Part shown: positions 47,940 to 57,812 of the stretch, in pieces
Position numbering within the stretch: the stretch's first letter is position 1
How the letters are laid out: each line of letters starts with the position of its first letter
Source: Rhodopseudomonas infernalis
Lineage (GTDB): Bacteria > Pseudomonadota > Alphaproteobacteria > Rhizobiales > Xanthobacteraceae
Reading direction: 5' to 3'
NCBI RefSeq assembly: GCF_022271405.1
Contig: NZ_JAJNAL010000020.1
Location: 1-64,000, forward strand
DNA length: 64,000 nucleotides
Translations under genes and position numbers: made by a program
Notes under the pieces: model-generated
Seen by the model: only the letters and a program-made list of their open reading frames with translations
Databases searched by the model: none
Told to the model about the DNA's origin: nothing

Positions 47940-48731
47940 ATGCGGATCGCCACCTGGAACGTGAACTCGGTCCGGCAGCGGCTGGACCATCTGCTGACCT
48001 GGCTCCAAGAGTGCCAGCCGGACGTGGTATGCCTGCAGGAGATCAAATGCGTCGATGAGGCGTTTCCGCGCGAGGCGATCGAGGCGCTCGGCTACAACGT
48101 CGTCACTCACGGCCAGAAGACCTTCAACGGCGTCGCCCTGCTGTCCAAGTATCCGCTCGAGGAAGCCACTCCGCGTCTCGCCGGCGACGACAGCGACGTC
48201 CATGCCCGCTTCCTCGAGGGCGTGGTGTCACTGAAGCGCGGCGTTGTCCGCGTGGCCTGCCTCTACCTGCCCAACGGCAATCCGGTCGGCACCGAGAAAT
48301 ATCCCTACAAGCTGAGCTGGATGTCGCGACTTCTTCAGTATTCGAAGGAGCGGATGAAGACCGAGGAGCCGCTCATCCTGGCCGGCGACTTCAACGTCAT
48401 CCCGCAGCCCGAGGACGTGCACAATCCGGCGGCCTGGGTCGACGACGCGCTGTTTCGACCGGAGACCCGCGAGAGCTTCCAGGCCCTCCTCGGTCTCGGC
48501 CTGACCGACGCCCTGCGCGCCACCACCGACGCGCCGGGCCAGTACACGTTCTGGGACTACCAGGCCGGCGCCTGGCAGAAGAACTGGGGCATCCGCATCG
48601 ACCACCTGCTGCTATCGCCGCAGGCCGCCGACAGGCTCCGCGGCGTCGGTATCGATAGCTATGTTCGGAATTGGGAAAAGCCGTCCGACCATGTCCCGGT
48701 GTGGGCGGACTTCGATCTCGAGACGGCTTGA
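47940..48731 (+). CDS. xthA: Exodeoxyribonuclease III
   Basis: XthA is the AP endonuclease/3'-5' exonuclease of base excision repair. The 263-residue enzyme shows MRIATWNVNSVRQRLDHLLTWL, VVCLQEIKC (catalytic Glu), LYLPNGN, LAGDFNVIPQPEDV (Asp/Asn pair), WGIRIDHLLLS and the terminal His in KPSDHVPVWADF. The ATG at 47940 fits the family start exactly; the same frame runs far upstream across the divergent adaptor gene, which is a shadow. No LexA box was noticed before it. Confidence 0.97.
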   Translation: MRIATWNVNSVRQRLDHLLTWLQECQPDVVCLQEIKCVDEAFPREAIEALGYNVVTHGQKTFNGVALLSKYPLEEATPRLAGDDSDVHARFLEGVVSLKRGVVRVACLYLPNGNPVGTEKYPYKLSWMSRLLQYSKERMKTEEPLILAGDFNVIPQPEDVHNPAAWVDDALFRPETRESFQALLGLGLTDALRATTDAPGQYTFWDYQAGAWQKNWGIRIDHLLLSPQAADRLRGVGIDSYVRNWEKPSDHVPVWADFDLETA

Positions 48732-49400
48732 CCAACGCCGCTGATAACCAAGGCCGCTGATGACTAAGGCTGCTGGCTATAGAGGCATGGCGGAACACCA
48801 ATACTCCGCATCACCGATGCTATCATTGTCGCGAACGCCTACTATCGCACCGAGCCGCCCGGCAAGACGACTGAGTCATCCACACCGCCGCAGGTATCAC
48901 CGACCTCCGCGCGCCTTCTCGACCGTCCTGTCCGGATCACACCCAGGGTTGGGCGATACCAGGTGATTTCAAAGACCCGTTCCGGCCGGGCCGCTTAGAT
49001 CTGAGCTGAACCAGCTGATCGGTAATTACCATAGGGCCGTCGAGCGACCGTCTCGGCAGATCGGCGACCGCGGCTATTTGACGCGAACAAGCTGCATCCT
49101 GCAATTTTCTGCGCGGCGCGCGTGCCGACCGCGCAAAGCAGCCCCTCAGTCGCCTCCTTCCAAAAAACACCTGACCTCAAGTGCCGTTGCGCATTTCGCC
49201 GCAGGCTGATTGCACCGCACCATCGATTTATCACCGAGCGCAGTTACCAGCGATCTACACCAAACGTAGTGGTTGACGGATTCAGCCTCGGCCCACGACC
49301 ATACGACAACAAGGCGACCAAGGCTCTGGCCGTACGATCACGCATGCGCGTGATCATCGGTAACAAGAAGCGTTCATTAGTCGATCTCCCTGGAGGAAAC
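48732..49400. other. Intergenic region between xthA and the ABC transporter genes
   Basis: 669 bp. It begins with three imperfect units of about 16 bp (GCCGCTGATAACCAAG-like) at 48736-48777. The rest should hold the transporter promoter, but I see no clear -35/-10 pair or sigma-54 site. Long open frames across it end in the binding protein frame and lack their own ribosome binding site. Confidence 0.55.
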
Positions 49401-50753
49401 ATGGCCAACGACAAGCTGATCATCAACCGACGACGCATTCTCAAGACTGGCCTTGCCGGCGCTGCCGCGCTGGCGACGCCGACCTTCTTCATTCGTGATG
49501 CTTGGGCGGACGATTTCTGCAACATGCCCAAAGGCAAAGACGTTGTATTCGGCTTCAACGTGCCGCAGTCCGGCCCCTATGCCGACGAAGGTATGGACGA
49601 ACTTCGCGCCTATCAGCTCGCCGTCAAGCACCTCAATGGTGAAGGCGACGGCGGCATGCTGAAGACGATGAAGCCGCTGGCGCTCAAGGGCAACGGCGTG
49701 CTCGGCAAGAAGGTGGCCTACGTTTCCGGCGACACGCAGACCAAGTCCGACGCGGCGCGCGCCTCCGCAAAGCGCATGATCGAGAAGGACGGCGCGATCA
49801 TGATTACCGGCGGTTCGTCGTCGGGCGTCGCGGTCGCGGTGCAGTCGCTGTGCCAGGACGTGGGTGTGATTTTCATGGCAGGCCTCACCCACTCCAACGA
49901 CACCACCGGCAAGGACAAGCGCGCCTATGGCTTCCGCCACTTCTTCAACGCCTACATGTCGGGCGTCGCGCTCGGTCCGGTGCTGGCAGAGGCCTATGGC
50001 AAGGATCGCGCGGCATACCATCTGACAGCGGACTACACCTGGGGTTGGACCCAGGAAGAGTCGATGAAGGAAGCCACCGAGAAGCAGGGGTGGAAGACGG
50101 TGAAGGCCGTCCGCACCCCGCTCGGCGCCGCAGACTTCTCACAGTACATCACCCCGGTGCTGAACTCCGGCGCCGACGTGCTGGTGCTGAACCACTATGG
50201 CAAGGACATGATCAACTCGTTGACCCAGGCGGTCCAGTTTGGTCTGCGCGACAAGATGGCGAACGGCAAGAAGCTCGAGATCGTGGTGCCGCTGTTCTCC
50301 GAGCTGATGGCGCAGGGCGCTGGCGATGCAATCAAGGGCATCTACGGCACCGCCAACTGGGACTGGAAGCTGGAAGACGCGGCGACTAGTGCCTTCACAA
50401 AGTCGTTCGGGGCCGCCTATGGTGCACCGCCGTCGCAAGCCGCGCAGACCTGCTACGTCCAGGCGATCCTCTACGCCGACGCCGTCGAGCGCGCCGGCAC
50501 CTTCAATCCGTCCAAGGTTATCGCGGCACTTGAAGGCTTCGAGTTCGACGGCATGGGCAATGGCAAGACGCTGTACCGCGCAGCCGATCACCAATGCTTC
50601 AAGGACGTGCTGGTGGTGCAGGGCAAGGAAAAGCCCAAGGACAAGTACGACCTGCTCGAGGTCAAAAAGATCGTGCCGGCGTCGCAAGTCACCTACGACC
50701 CGAGCATCTTCGGCGGCGAACTCGGCTCCAAGAACGCCAAGGCCTGCGGCTGA
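49401..50753 (+). CDS. ABC transporter substrate-binding protein, branched-chain amino acid type, Tat signal
   Basis: A 450-residue periplasmic binding protein of the LivK type, capturing an amino acid, amide or related solute for the ABC system that follows. The N-terminus contains NRRRILKTGLAGAAALATPTFFIRDAWA, a twin-arginine signal with an RRxILK core, so export by Tat is predicted. The mature part has VVFGFNVPQSGPYADEGMDELRAYQLAVKHLN, ITGGSSSGVAVAVQSLCQD and YTWGWTQEESMKEA, typical of the Periplasmic_Binding fold. It is longer than classical LivK (about 370). TGGAGGA precedes the ATG at 49401. The ligand is not determinable; the closest broad family also includes urea and amide binders. 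Confidence 0.92.
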   Translation: MANDKLIINRRRILKTGLAGAAALATPTFFIRDAWADDFCNMPKGKDVVFGFNVPQSGPYADEGMDELRAYQLAVKHLNGEGDGGMLKTMKPLALKGNGVLGKKVAYVSGDTQTKSDAARASAKRMIEKDGAIMITGGSSSGVAVAVQSLCQDVGVIFMAGLTHSNDTTGKDKRAYGFRHFFNAYMSGVALGPVLAEAYGKDRAAYHLTADYTWGWTQEESMKEATEKQGWKTVKAVRTPLGAADFSQYITPVLNSGADVLVLNHYGKDMINSLTQAVQFGLRDKMANGKKLEIVVPLFSELMAQGAGDAIKGIYGTANWDWKLEDAATSAFTKSFGAAYGAPPSQAAQTCYVQAILYADAVERAGTFNPSKVIAALEGFEFDGMGNGKTLYRAADHQCFKDVLVVQGKEKPKDKYDLLEVKKIVPASQVTYDPSIFGGELGSKNAKACG

Positions 50754-50995
50754 TCCGATTTCACCGCGGCGCTCGCCACGTCGCGGCGGCAGATAGCGAC
50801 CGGTCGGTTGCGCTCCGGTGCAGCCGACCGCGTCGTGTCTGGCGATCTCTTCCGTCACGCCCGCGTGACATCAAGGTGACGAGACGGACGTACTCATCGA
50901 CGAAATCGCGGATCGACGGCGGCCGAACCCGACCGCCAGGGCTTGAGATGGACGTGCGCCGATCGAGGCGACGGACACGGGGAGATTGACGAGGC

Positions 50996-52003
50996 ATGGA
51001 CGCCATCCTTCTGCAGATCATGAACGGCCTCGACAAAGGCGGCGCCTACGCGCTGATTGCGCTCGGGCTCACACTCGCCTTCGGCACGCTCGGCGTCGTA
51101 AACTTCGCCCACGGAGCGTTGTTTATGCTCGGCGCGTTCTGCGCCGTGATCTTCAATAAGCTGCTGACCTTCGAGATCGTTAAAATCGATCCGACGCGCA
51201 CCACCCCGTGGGGCAGCCCGCTCGAGATCAAGACTCCCTACGTCCAGGACATGCTGGGCGACTGGGGCAAGGTGCTGATCGACTATTCGGTGCCGGTATC
51301 GATCCTGGTCGCAATTCCCGTGATGCTGCTGATCGGCATCCTGATCGAACGCGGCCTGATCCGTTTCTTCTACAAGCGCCCGCACGCCGACCAGATCCTG
51401 GTCACCTTCGGCCTCGCCATCGTGCTGCAGGAGATCATCAAGCACTTCTTCGGCGCCAATCCGATCGCACAGTCGGCGCCGTCAGTGTTCTCCGGTTCGC
51501 TGCAAATCACCGAGACCATCGTGTATCCGTATTGGCGGATCGTGTATCTCGGCTTCTCACTGACGACGATCGCGCTGGTCTTTGCTTTTCTGCAACTCAC
51601 CACCTTCGGCATGGTGGTCCGCGCCGGCATGCAGGACCGAGAAACCGTCGGCTTGCTCGGCATCAATATCGAACGCCGCTTCACCATCGTGTTCGGCCTC
51701 GCCGCGGTCGTCGCCGGTCTGGCCGGTGTGATGTACACGCCGATCGTCCCGCCGGACTACCACATGGGTATGGACTTCCTCGTGCTGTCGTTCGTCGTCG
51801 TCGTCGTCGGAGGCATGGGATCTCTGCCGGGCGCAGTGCTGGCGGGATTTCTTCTCGGGATTCTGCAATCTTTCGCCTCGATGAACGAGATCAAGGCACT
51901 GCTGCCAGGCATCGATCAGATCATCATCTATCTGATCGCGGTCGTGGTTCTGTTGGTCCGGCCGCGCGGATTGTTCGGCCGCAAGGGCGTAATGGAGAGC
52001 TGA
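50996..52003 (+). CDS. livH: Branched-chain amino acid-type ABC permease, LivH-like
   Basis: A 335-residue inner membrane permease with about eight spans. It opens with [40 protein letters not shown], the LivH hallmark. It has an unusual polar loop of about 40 residues (about 62-100: [21 protein letters not shown]...) between early spans. The ABC-contact loop is visible as [26 protein letters not shown], and [22 protein letters not shown] is typical. It is followed 4 bp later by livM. Confidence 0.93.
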   Translation: MDAILLQIMNGLDKGGAYALIALGLTLAFGTLGVVNFAHGALFMLGAFCAVIFNKLLTFEIVKIDPTRTTPWGSPLEIKTPYVQDMLGDWGKVLIDYSVPVSILVAIPVMLLIGILIERGLIRFFYKRPHADQILVTFGLAIVLQEIIKHFFGANPIAQSAPSVFSGSLQITETIVYPYWRIVYLGFSLTTIALVFAFLQLTTFGMVVRAGMQDRETVGLLGINIERRFTIVFGLAAVVAGLAGVMYTPIVPPDYHMGMDFLVLSFVVVVVGGMGSLPGAVLAGFLLGILQSFASMNEIKALLPGIDQIIIYLIAVVVLLVRPRGLFGRKGVMES

Positions 52004-52007
52004 TCCG

Positions 52008-53225
52008 ATGAAGCACACCTCCAAATTCGCCGATATCGCCCTGCTGATCGGTTTCGCCGTGATGGTTGCGCTCGGGCCGATCATCTTCACTCCGATCGGC
52101 GCCGGCTATCCCGATCTGCTGCAGAAATTCGCGATCTACGGCATCTTCGCGATCGGCTTCAACATCCTGTTCGGGCTCACCGGCTATCTATCGTTCGGCC
52201 ACGCCGCGTTTCTCGGCGTCGGCTCATACGCTGCAGTGTGGTCGTTCAAGCTGGTTTCGATGGAGCTGCTGCCGGCGATCGTGTTCTCGGTCGTCCTCGC
52301 CGGGCTACTGGCACTGGCGATCGGCTTCGTGTCTCTGCGCCGGTCCGGCATCTACTTCTCGATCTTGACGCTGGCGTTCGCCCAAATGTGCTACAATATG
52401 GCCTATTCGGTGTTCACGCCGATTACCAACGGCGAGACCGGCCTGCGCGTGCTGCGCCAGGATCCCCGCTATCTCGATGCGGCGCTCGGCTATGTGGTGC
52501 CGATGCCCTCGCTGTTCGGGCTACCGATCACCGGCTGGACCGGCTTCTACATCTGCGGCGCAGTCTTGGTCGCGGCGTTCGGCTTGTCGATCGCAATCTT
52601 CCGGTCGCCGTTCGGCATGACGCTTCGCGCGATCAAGTCGAACCAGAACCGGATGGGCTACACCGGCTATTCGAGCCGGCCCTATCTGCTCTCCGCCTTC
52701 GTGATCTCCGGCATGTTCGCTGGCCTCGCCGGTTCGCTTCTCGCCGCCACCGATCCGCTGGCAGGCGCGGAGCGGATGCAGTGGACGGCGTCCGGCGAAG
52801 TGGTGCTGATGACGATCCTCGGTGGTGCCGGCACGCTGCTCGGCCCGGTGGTCGGCACCGGCATCATCAAGTACTTCGAGAACATTTTCTCCGCCTACAA
52901 CAGCCAGCAGCTTGGCAAGGTCTTCGCATTCCTGCCGGACGGCCTGCGCGAAAGCGTGGTCAATATCGCCAGCCTGTTCGTCGGCGAAGGCTGGCAGCTC
53001 ACCCTCGGCCTGCTGTTCATGGCGGTGGTGATCTTCCTGCCCGGCGGCGTGATGGAAGGCGTCAACCGGCTGATCGGCCTCAAACACACCCCGAAGGTGA
53101 AATCGCTCGGCGACTCGCCGCAGCGCGACGGTCTCGGCGAGACCGTGATCGAGGAGATGCCCGCGCGCGACCGTGCCGCCGAAATCGAGAAGAAAGCCAC
53201 CGAGAAAGCGAGAGCCGCGTCATGA
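52008..53225 (+). CDS. livM: Branched-chain amino acid-type ABC permease, LivM-like
   Basis: The 405-residue second permease. It has [37 protein letters not shown], the conserved LivM start, the coupling loop [43 protein letters not shown], and [27 protein letters not shown]. The cytosolic tail is extended and charged ([33 protein letters not shown]). It overlaps livG by 4 bp (ATGA). Confidence 0.94.
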   Translation: MKHTSKFADIALLIGFAVMVALGPIIFTPIGAGYPDLLQKFAIYGIFAIGFNILFGLTGYLSFGHAAFLGVGSYAAVWSFKLVSMELLPAIVFSVVLAGLLALAIGFVSLRRSGIYFSILTLAFAQMCYNMAYSVFTPITNGETGLRVLRQDPRYLDAALGYVVPMPSLFGLPITGWTGFYICGAVLVAAFGLSIAIFRSPFGMTLRAIKSNQNRMGYTGYSSRPYLLSAFVISGMFAGLAGSLLAATDPLAGAERMQWTASGEVVLMTILGGAGTLLGPVVGTGIIKYFENIFSAYNSQQLGKVFAFLPDGLRESVVNIASLFVGEGWQLTLGLLFMAVVIFLPGGVMEGVNRLIGLKHTPKVKSLGDSPQRDGLGETVIEEMPARDRAAEIEKKATEKARAAS

Positions 53226-53992
53226 TCGCGACCAATGACATCGTCCTGCACATCGACCACGTCCACAAGACGTTCGCCGGTCTGCATGCGCTCGCCGACG
53301 TGCATCTCGACATCCGCGAGGGCGAGACTCACGCCATCATCGGCCCGAACGGCGCCGGCAAGTCGACGCTGCTCAATGTCTGCGTCGGCGTGCTGCCGCC
53401 GACCCAGGGCAAGGTGATGTTCCACGGCACCGAGCTCACCGGGCTGAAGCCCTATGAGATCAACCAGCTCGGGGTCGCGCGGGTGTTTCAGACGCCGGAG
53501 ATATTCAGCGACCTGACCGTGCTCGAGAACGTCATGATGGCGATGCTGTCGCATCAGGACGGCGCATTCCGACTGAAGCTGGTGTCGCGGTTCGACGAAC
53601 AGGGCGAGATTGGCCAGCGAGCCGTGCAGGCGCTGCGTGAGCGCGGCCTCGGCGGGCATCTCTATCATCTGGCCGGCGCCCTCTCCCGCGGCGATAAGCG
53701 CCGACTCGAGCTGGTCATGGGCCTGGTGCAGAAGCCGAAGCTGCTTCTGCTGGACGAACCGACCGCCGGCATGGCCCGTGCCGACACCAACGCCACCATC
53801 GAAATCCTGCGCCAGATCAAGCAATCCGGTATGACGATCGTGATCATCGAACACGACATGCACGTGGTGTTTTCACTTGCCGACCGCATCACGGTGCTGG
53901 CCGGCGGCCGTGTCATCGCGCAAGGCGTGCCCGACGAGATCAAGGGCAATCCGAAAGTAATCGAAGCCTATCTCGGCGAGGAGCAGGTATGA
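53222..53992 (+). CDS. livG: Branched-chain amino acid-type ABC ATPase, LivG-like
   Basis: A 256-residue ATPase with Walker [16 protein letters not shown]-loop [11 protein letters not shown], Walker [13 protein letters not shown] and the H-loop in [12 protein letters not shown]. The ABC signature is unusual: where most LivG proteins have LSYGQQRRLE, this reads [11 protein letters not shown], so the second Gly-Gln part is altered while the Ser and Gly that contact ATP remain. The ATG at 53222 overlaps livM's stop; an upstream extension of the frame is a shadow of livM. It overlaps livF by 4 bp. Confidence 0.94.
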   Translation: MIATNDIVLHIDHVHKTFAGLHALADVHLDIREGETHAIIGPNGAGKSTLLNVCVGVLPPTQGKVMFHGTELTGLKPYEINQLGVARVFQTPEIFSDLTVLENVMMAMLSHQDGAFRLKLVSRFDEQGEIGQRAVQALRERGLGGHLYHLAGALSRGDKRRLELVMGLVQKPKLLLLDEPTAGMARADTNATIEILRQIKQSGMTIVIIEHDMHVVFSLADRITVLAGGRVIAQGVPDEIKGNPKVIEAYLGEEQV

Positions 53993-54741
53993 CGACGATG
54001 ACCGCCGAACGGCCAGACGCCGCCCAGCCGGGTGAGATGCCGTATTTCTGCTGCCGCAACCTCAACGCCTACTACGGCGACAGCTACATCGTGCAGAACG
54101 TCTCGTTCAAGCTGAACAGGGGCGAAATCCTGGCTCTGCTCGGCCGCAACGGCGCCGGCAAGACCTCGACGTTGCGCGCGATCGCGCGAGCTTCGACGCC
54201 GGAACTGGTGTCGGGCGAAGTGATCCTCGACGGCGTCAAGCTTCACCGCAAGCCGAACTACGTGGCCGCTCAGGCCGGAATCCAGCTGGTGCAGGAAGAT
54301 CGCCGGATCATTCCAGGCATGACCGTCGAGCAAAATCTGCAGCTCGCGGTGATCTCCGGCAGCGCCGGATGGCCATTCGAGCGAATCTACGAGCTGTTCC
54401 CGCGTCTCGCCGAGCGGCGCAAGCAGGAAGGCGTGACGATGTCTGGCGGCGAGCAGCAGATGCTGGCCATCGCCCGCGCCCTCGCCCGCGACCTCAAGCT
54501 GCTGCTGCTGGACGAGCCCTATGAGGGCCTCGCCCCTGTCGTGCGCCACGATATTGCCAAGGCGCTACGGGAAGTCCGCGCCGCCGGCATCACCACGATC
54601 ATCGTCGAACAAAACGCCGTGGCTGCGCTCGAGTTGTCCGATCGCGCGGTCATCCTGGATACGGGCGAGGTCGTGTTCGACGGCTCAGCCAAGGACGTGC
54701 TCGATAGTGAGGATCTGCGGCTGAGATATCTTGCGATCTGA
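53989..54741 (+). CDS. livF: Branched-chain amino acid-type ABC ATPase, LivF-like
   Basis: The 250-residue second ATPase. It has a 17-residue N-terminal extension, the LivF-type start FCCRNLNAYYGDSYIVQNVSFKL, Walker A LLGRNGAGKTSTLR, the signature VTMSGGEQQMLAIARAL, Walker B LLLLDEPYEGLAP and IIVEQNAVAAL. Last gene of the cluster; livK-type, H, M, G and F are all present, so the importer is complete. No clear terminator follows. Confidence 0.95.
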   Translation: MTTMTAERPDAAQPGEMPYFCCRNLNAYYGDSYIVQNVSFKLNRGEILALLGRNGAGKTSTLRAIARASTPELVSGEVILDGVKLHRKPNYVAAQAGIQLVQEDRRIIPGMTVEQNLQLAVISGSAGWPFERIYELFPRLAERRKQEGVTMSGGEQQMLAIARALARDLKLLLLDEPYEGLAPVVRHDIAKALREVRAAGITTIIVEQNAVAALELSDRAVILDTGEVVFDGSAKDVLDSEDLRLRYLAI

Positions 54742-54826
54742 ACGCGGCGATTGCTTACGCAGCTTCGGAGAGCGGAACGTAACCAGACTTCGGGACGTCA
54801 ACTCTCCATCAAAACGATGCATCACC

Positions 54827-55312
54827 TCATCGGTGATCAGAGATGTACTGTTCGCATTGCGCAAGCGTCCCGGGGCCGAACACCCTTGTGTAGACCGTCG
54901 GCACGACATCGTCGCAGCTCGCGATCAGATAGGGCTGGATGCCGATCCACTGGAACACGCAGAAGTTGGCGTCGTCGGCCGACCCGGTCAGAGCAGCCGT
55001 CTGGATATCGATCGGCGGAACCACCTCTGCGATCGCCACGGAATGGTCCCCGTCGGCGTCCTGAATCCGGATACAGGCGCTGTCCGCGGGATAGACAGTA
55101 TTCAGTTGCACCGAGAACGGCTTGATAGCCGGCAGCGCGATGTCAGGCGTGGTAACGAAGAAGCCGTAGATCGGGGGATGAATCCGGAACGGCAACTGTT
55201 CCAGCGATGGTACGTCATTGAGATTCGGCGTCTCACCCGTGGCCGTGAGATGAACCAGTCCCAGCAGACGATACGCCCTGTATTGAGCGCGGCCGAAATT
55301 CTTCTTGGGCAT
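54827..55312 (-). CDS. Unknown protein
   Basis: I do not recognise this 161-residue protein. It is soluble, has no signal peptide, and is rich in hydrophobic strands and Pro. It begins MPKKNFGRAQYRAYRLLGLVHL and contains LPFRIHPPIYGFFVTTPDIALPAIKPFSVQL and, near the end, three cysteines in ANFCVF, IASCDD and AQCEQ. GAGGA lies upstream of the ATG at 55312. It follows the interrupted gene at 55390-55710 on the same strand by 77 bp, so the two were probably one operon. The pair looks like accessory DNA next to the exoR gene. Confidence 0.6.
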   Translation of the reverse strand: MPKKNFGRAQYRAYRLLGLVHLTATGETPNLNDVPSLEQLPFRIHPPIYGFFVTTPDIALPAIKPFSVQLNTVYPADSACIRIQDADGDHSVAIAEVVPPIDIQTAALTGSADDANFCVFQWIGIQPYLIASCDDVVPTVYTRVFGPGTLAQCEQYISDHR

Positions 55313-55389
55313 AATGTGTCCTCAAAAACAGAAAGTGCTCAAATCGGATAGCCGTCGATCGGGCAGTTCTCAAAACTGCCCGCGTCGGC

Positions 55390-55710
55390 TCAGGACGTCG
55401 AGCCGACCTTGACGCTCACCGTCTGCTTGTCCAGCGTGACGTCGACTTGCTTGTATTCCTGCTTCGGAGGAGATTCTTCTTATCGAAGGGGCACTTCCGA
55501 AATCGCGTCGGAGGCTCCCTCGGTCGGTGCGGTGAGCAGGACATCGAGCAACAGAATGTCCGGATTGATCCCTTGGGGATTGCGATACACGAGCTCGCCC
55601 GTCCAGCCGCCAGTCGGCACCTCTGCCTTTCCGACGACGATCAGCTTGTGGGGAGCCCCTGGCATGCGATCAATCCAGGCTTTGAATGTAATATCAAGCA
55701 GACGCGGCAT
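55390..55710 (-). pseudogene. Small unknown gene interrupted by an in-frame TAA
   Basis: GGAGGG lies 7 nt before the ATG at 55710 (MPRLLDITFKAWIDRMPGAP). The frame reads 76 codons to a TAA at 55480-55482, then continues in the same phase for 29 sensible codons (EESPPKQEYKQVDVTLDKQT...VGSTS) to a TGA at 55390-55392. The downstream part has the alternating strand pattern and base use of coding sequence and no start of its own. A single change from a Tyr codon (TAT or TAC) to TAA would explain it. Alternatives: the 76-residue product is the real protein, or the stop is read through. No function recognised. Confidence 0.55.
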
Positions 55711-55963
55711 CGTCCGACCCTCCAAATTCAAAGATGAAGAATTAGTTATTTGCAATCCGTGTAGTACGCTCCTGAAACCAACTCGCAGTCAAGGGAATAT
55801 TCGAGCTACTTGCTAGTGTGCGGGATGTCACGCGCCGCGCTGTGGATTGGTGCACTCAAGATCCGAGGTCAAGATCGACCGCAAACCAGGCGCACGGCCG
55901 CGGGCCGTCCCGCTCCACCATGGCAATATCGGATTTTCGATCGGGGACGGGAGCGACGCTGTC

Positions 55964-56782
55964 TCAGTCCCGCCGGCCCTGCACCCAGTGCTCGAGCATC
56001 TGCAGGGCCATGGCGCGGTCGTCGTCCGATGCCTTGGCGAAGGCGCGGTTGTAGCTGTCCTTGATCCAGGCTTCTTCCGGCGCGGCACTGTCGCGGGCCA
56101 GCGTCAGCCACATCAGGCCGCGGGCGGCCTGGCGCGGCAGCTTCTCGCCGTTGAACAGCAGCTGCCCAAGCATCGCCTGGGCCTGGTGCTGGCCCTTCTG
56201 GGCCGCGAGGCCGAGCCAGCGCGCGCCGTAGCGGAAGTCGCGCGGCATGCCGATGCCCTCGATGTACAGCCGGGCCAAGTCGTACTGCGCGTCGGCGTTG
56301 CCGAAATACGAGGCGGCGTAGGAGAACATCTCCCGCGCCCGCTCCGGATCGCGCTTGATCTTGGAGTTCGGGATGCCGTCGAGATAATAGCGGCCGAGCG
56401 CCACGAAGGCGTTGGCGACGACAGCCGCCTGCGGCGCGGACGGGCTGTCTTCGGCATGGGCGTTGGCGATCTTGCTGAAATAATCGAAGGCACGCAGATC
56501 ATCCTGCACGACGCCATTGCCGTCGGCATACATCCGGCCGAGCCGCCACTGGGCGATCGGATGGCCACCCTCGGCGGCATACTGCAGGGCGGTCAGCGAA
56601 GTCGTGGCGGTCTCAGTGGGAATGGCCTTCTTCAGCGCCGGCGCAGTGCCAGGCTGTGACGACGCCACTGGGATCGTCGTATTCTCGGGGCTGACCGGGG
56701 TGCCCTCGAAGGCGAACGCCGGCGCGATGGCCGTAACGCCCAACACCCACGCAACAACGACTGTACGCTCAAACATTCGCAT
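55964..56782 (-). CDS. exoR: Sel1-repeat periplasmic regulator, ExoR-like
   Basis: A 272-residue exported protein with Sel1 (TPR-like) repeats: ALQYAAEGGHPIAQWRLGRMYADGNGVVQDDLRAFDYFSKI, FVALGRYYLDGIP, MFSYAASYFGNADAQYDLARLYIEGIGM and RWLGLAAQKGQHQAQAMLGQLLFNGE. Spacing and wording closely resemble Sinorhizobium ExoR, a periplasmic protein that inhibits the ChvG/ExoS sensor kinase and so controls exopolysaccharide and motility. The signal peptide is in FERTVVVAWVLGVTAIAPAFAF. The start at 56782 has GAGAAG 8 nt upstream; the frame opening at 56923 is not supported. No ChvG/ChvI genes are nearby, so the regulatory role is by homology only. Confidence 0.87.
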   Translation of the reverse strand: MRMFERTVVVAWVLGVTAIAPAFAFEGTPVSPENTTIPVASSQPGTAPALKKAIPTETATTSLTALQYAAEGGHPIAQWRLGRMYADGNGVVQDDLRAFDYFSKIANAHAEDSPSAPQAAVVANAFVALGRYYLDGIPNSKIKRDPERAREMFSYAASYFGNADAQYDLARLYIEGIGMPRDFRYGARWLGLAAQKGQHQAQAMLGQLLFNGEKLPRQAARGLMWLTLARDSAAPEEAWIKDSYNRAFAKASDDDRAMALQMLEHWVQGRRD

Positions 56783-57812
56783 AGCAATGCTTCTCGGCCG
56801 CCCCGCCCGGCCCGACCGCGGCGCCGCGGACTGCGGACCGGACCTGCTGGGCATCATTACAAAGCGCGTCCGACAGATGATCTGTCGCGCCAACCGTCCG
56901 CTCGGACGTGTGCGCCATACCATCGTGATCGGTCACATTAACGTCAAAGGTCGCTGCGGCGGCCCGGCCTGCCGGACTGTGGCTGCGATGCAGCACATCG
57001 GCGGAAATCGCGGGAACCGTTCCGGTCGCGGAGATGCATAGACGGCGAGGAGCGGGCTCAGAGAACTTCAGGCAGGACATTCCCGCGACCTTCGAAACCG
57101 CACCTTCTGGTGCGAGATTTCCCTTCAGGCCGACACCGAAAATCCCGAGGGACCGCCGCGTCTGCCGCACCACGTCTTGATGCGGAAGCCATGTCTCAGA
57201 CTTCAGACCTTCGACGATCGCCCGGCCAGAAGACGTCATGCGGTCGCCGAACAGGAAGTCATGGTCGAGCTGGATCGTCATCAGGAGCGGTATGCTGCCA
57301 ACATCGTCAATGTCTTTGGCGACATCACGGCCGGTCGGCTGCAAATCCGCGATATATGGTGTCTTTTTGAAGACCGCGAAGCAATCAAATGGGGCGGACT
57401 TGGTAGTGCGGAGGCTGTTAGTAGCATGCTGCGGCGCAGCATCCTGCGCGAGACCATAAGGCGTGGTCGGCACTGCGGCGCGAACCGGCACGCACGGCGG
57501 CAGCACGGCCCTTGACCGGCTGGATCGTAGCGACTTGCTGTCCGTGTTCGCGTGCATCACTAACCCGCATCCCGGCCGTTCTGGCCAGAGCCCCAACCGG
57601 GGAGAATTCCATCGACCCGGCCCATCCTGAGATGAACCTGCCTTGGGACGATGGTCTCATTGACCGGTGTGGCTAAAAAGCGGCGCGCGCAAGAGGCACC
57701 GTCAAAGACGGTTAAATGATCCGGAACTGTTGCGCTATCGCAACAAACGTTGCCCTACAGCCACCACTAATCGGTCGACTAACCGTGGCGGGCACGATCT
57801 AAAGCGGCGAGA
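56783..57812. other. Long region between exoR and lpdA without a firm gene
   Basis: 1030 bp. A minus-strand open frame (56769-57596, up to 275 codons) and shorter plus-strand frames occur. None has a good ribosome binding site, recognisable domains or consistent codon use, and the longest one overlaps the exoR start. A small hairpin (GTTGCG/CGCAAC, 57734-57749) lies about 65 bp past the lpdA stop. The region could hold a decayed gene; I cannot support a function. Confidence 0.5.

Noticed and set aside
45182-48000. Long plus-strand frames antisense to the RND pump and adaptor, one continuing into xthA
   Set aside because: Only the part from 47940 matches exonuclease III; the upstream extension mirrors the adaptor and pump genes.
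56769-57596. Minus-strand open frame of up to 275 codons downstream of lpdA
   Set aside because: It overlaps the exoR start, lacks a ribosome binding site and has no domain or steady codon bias.
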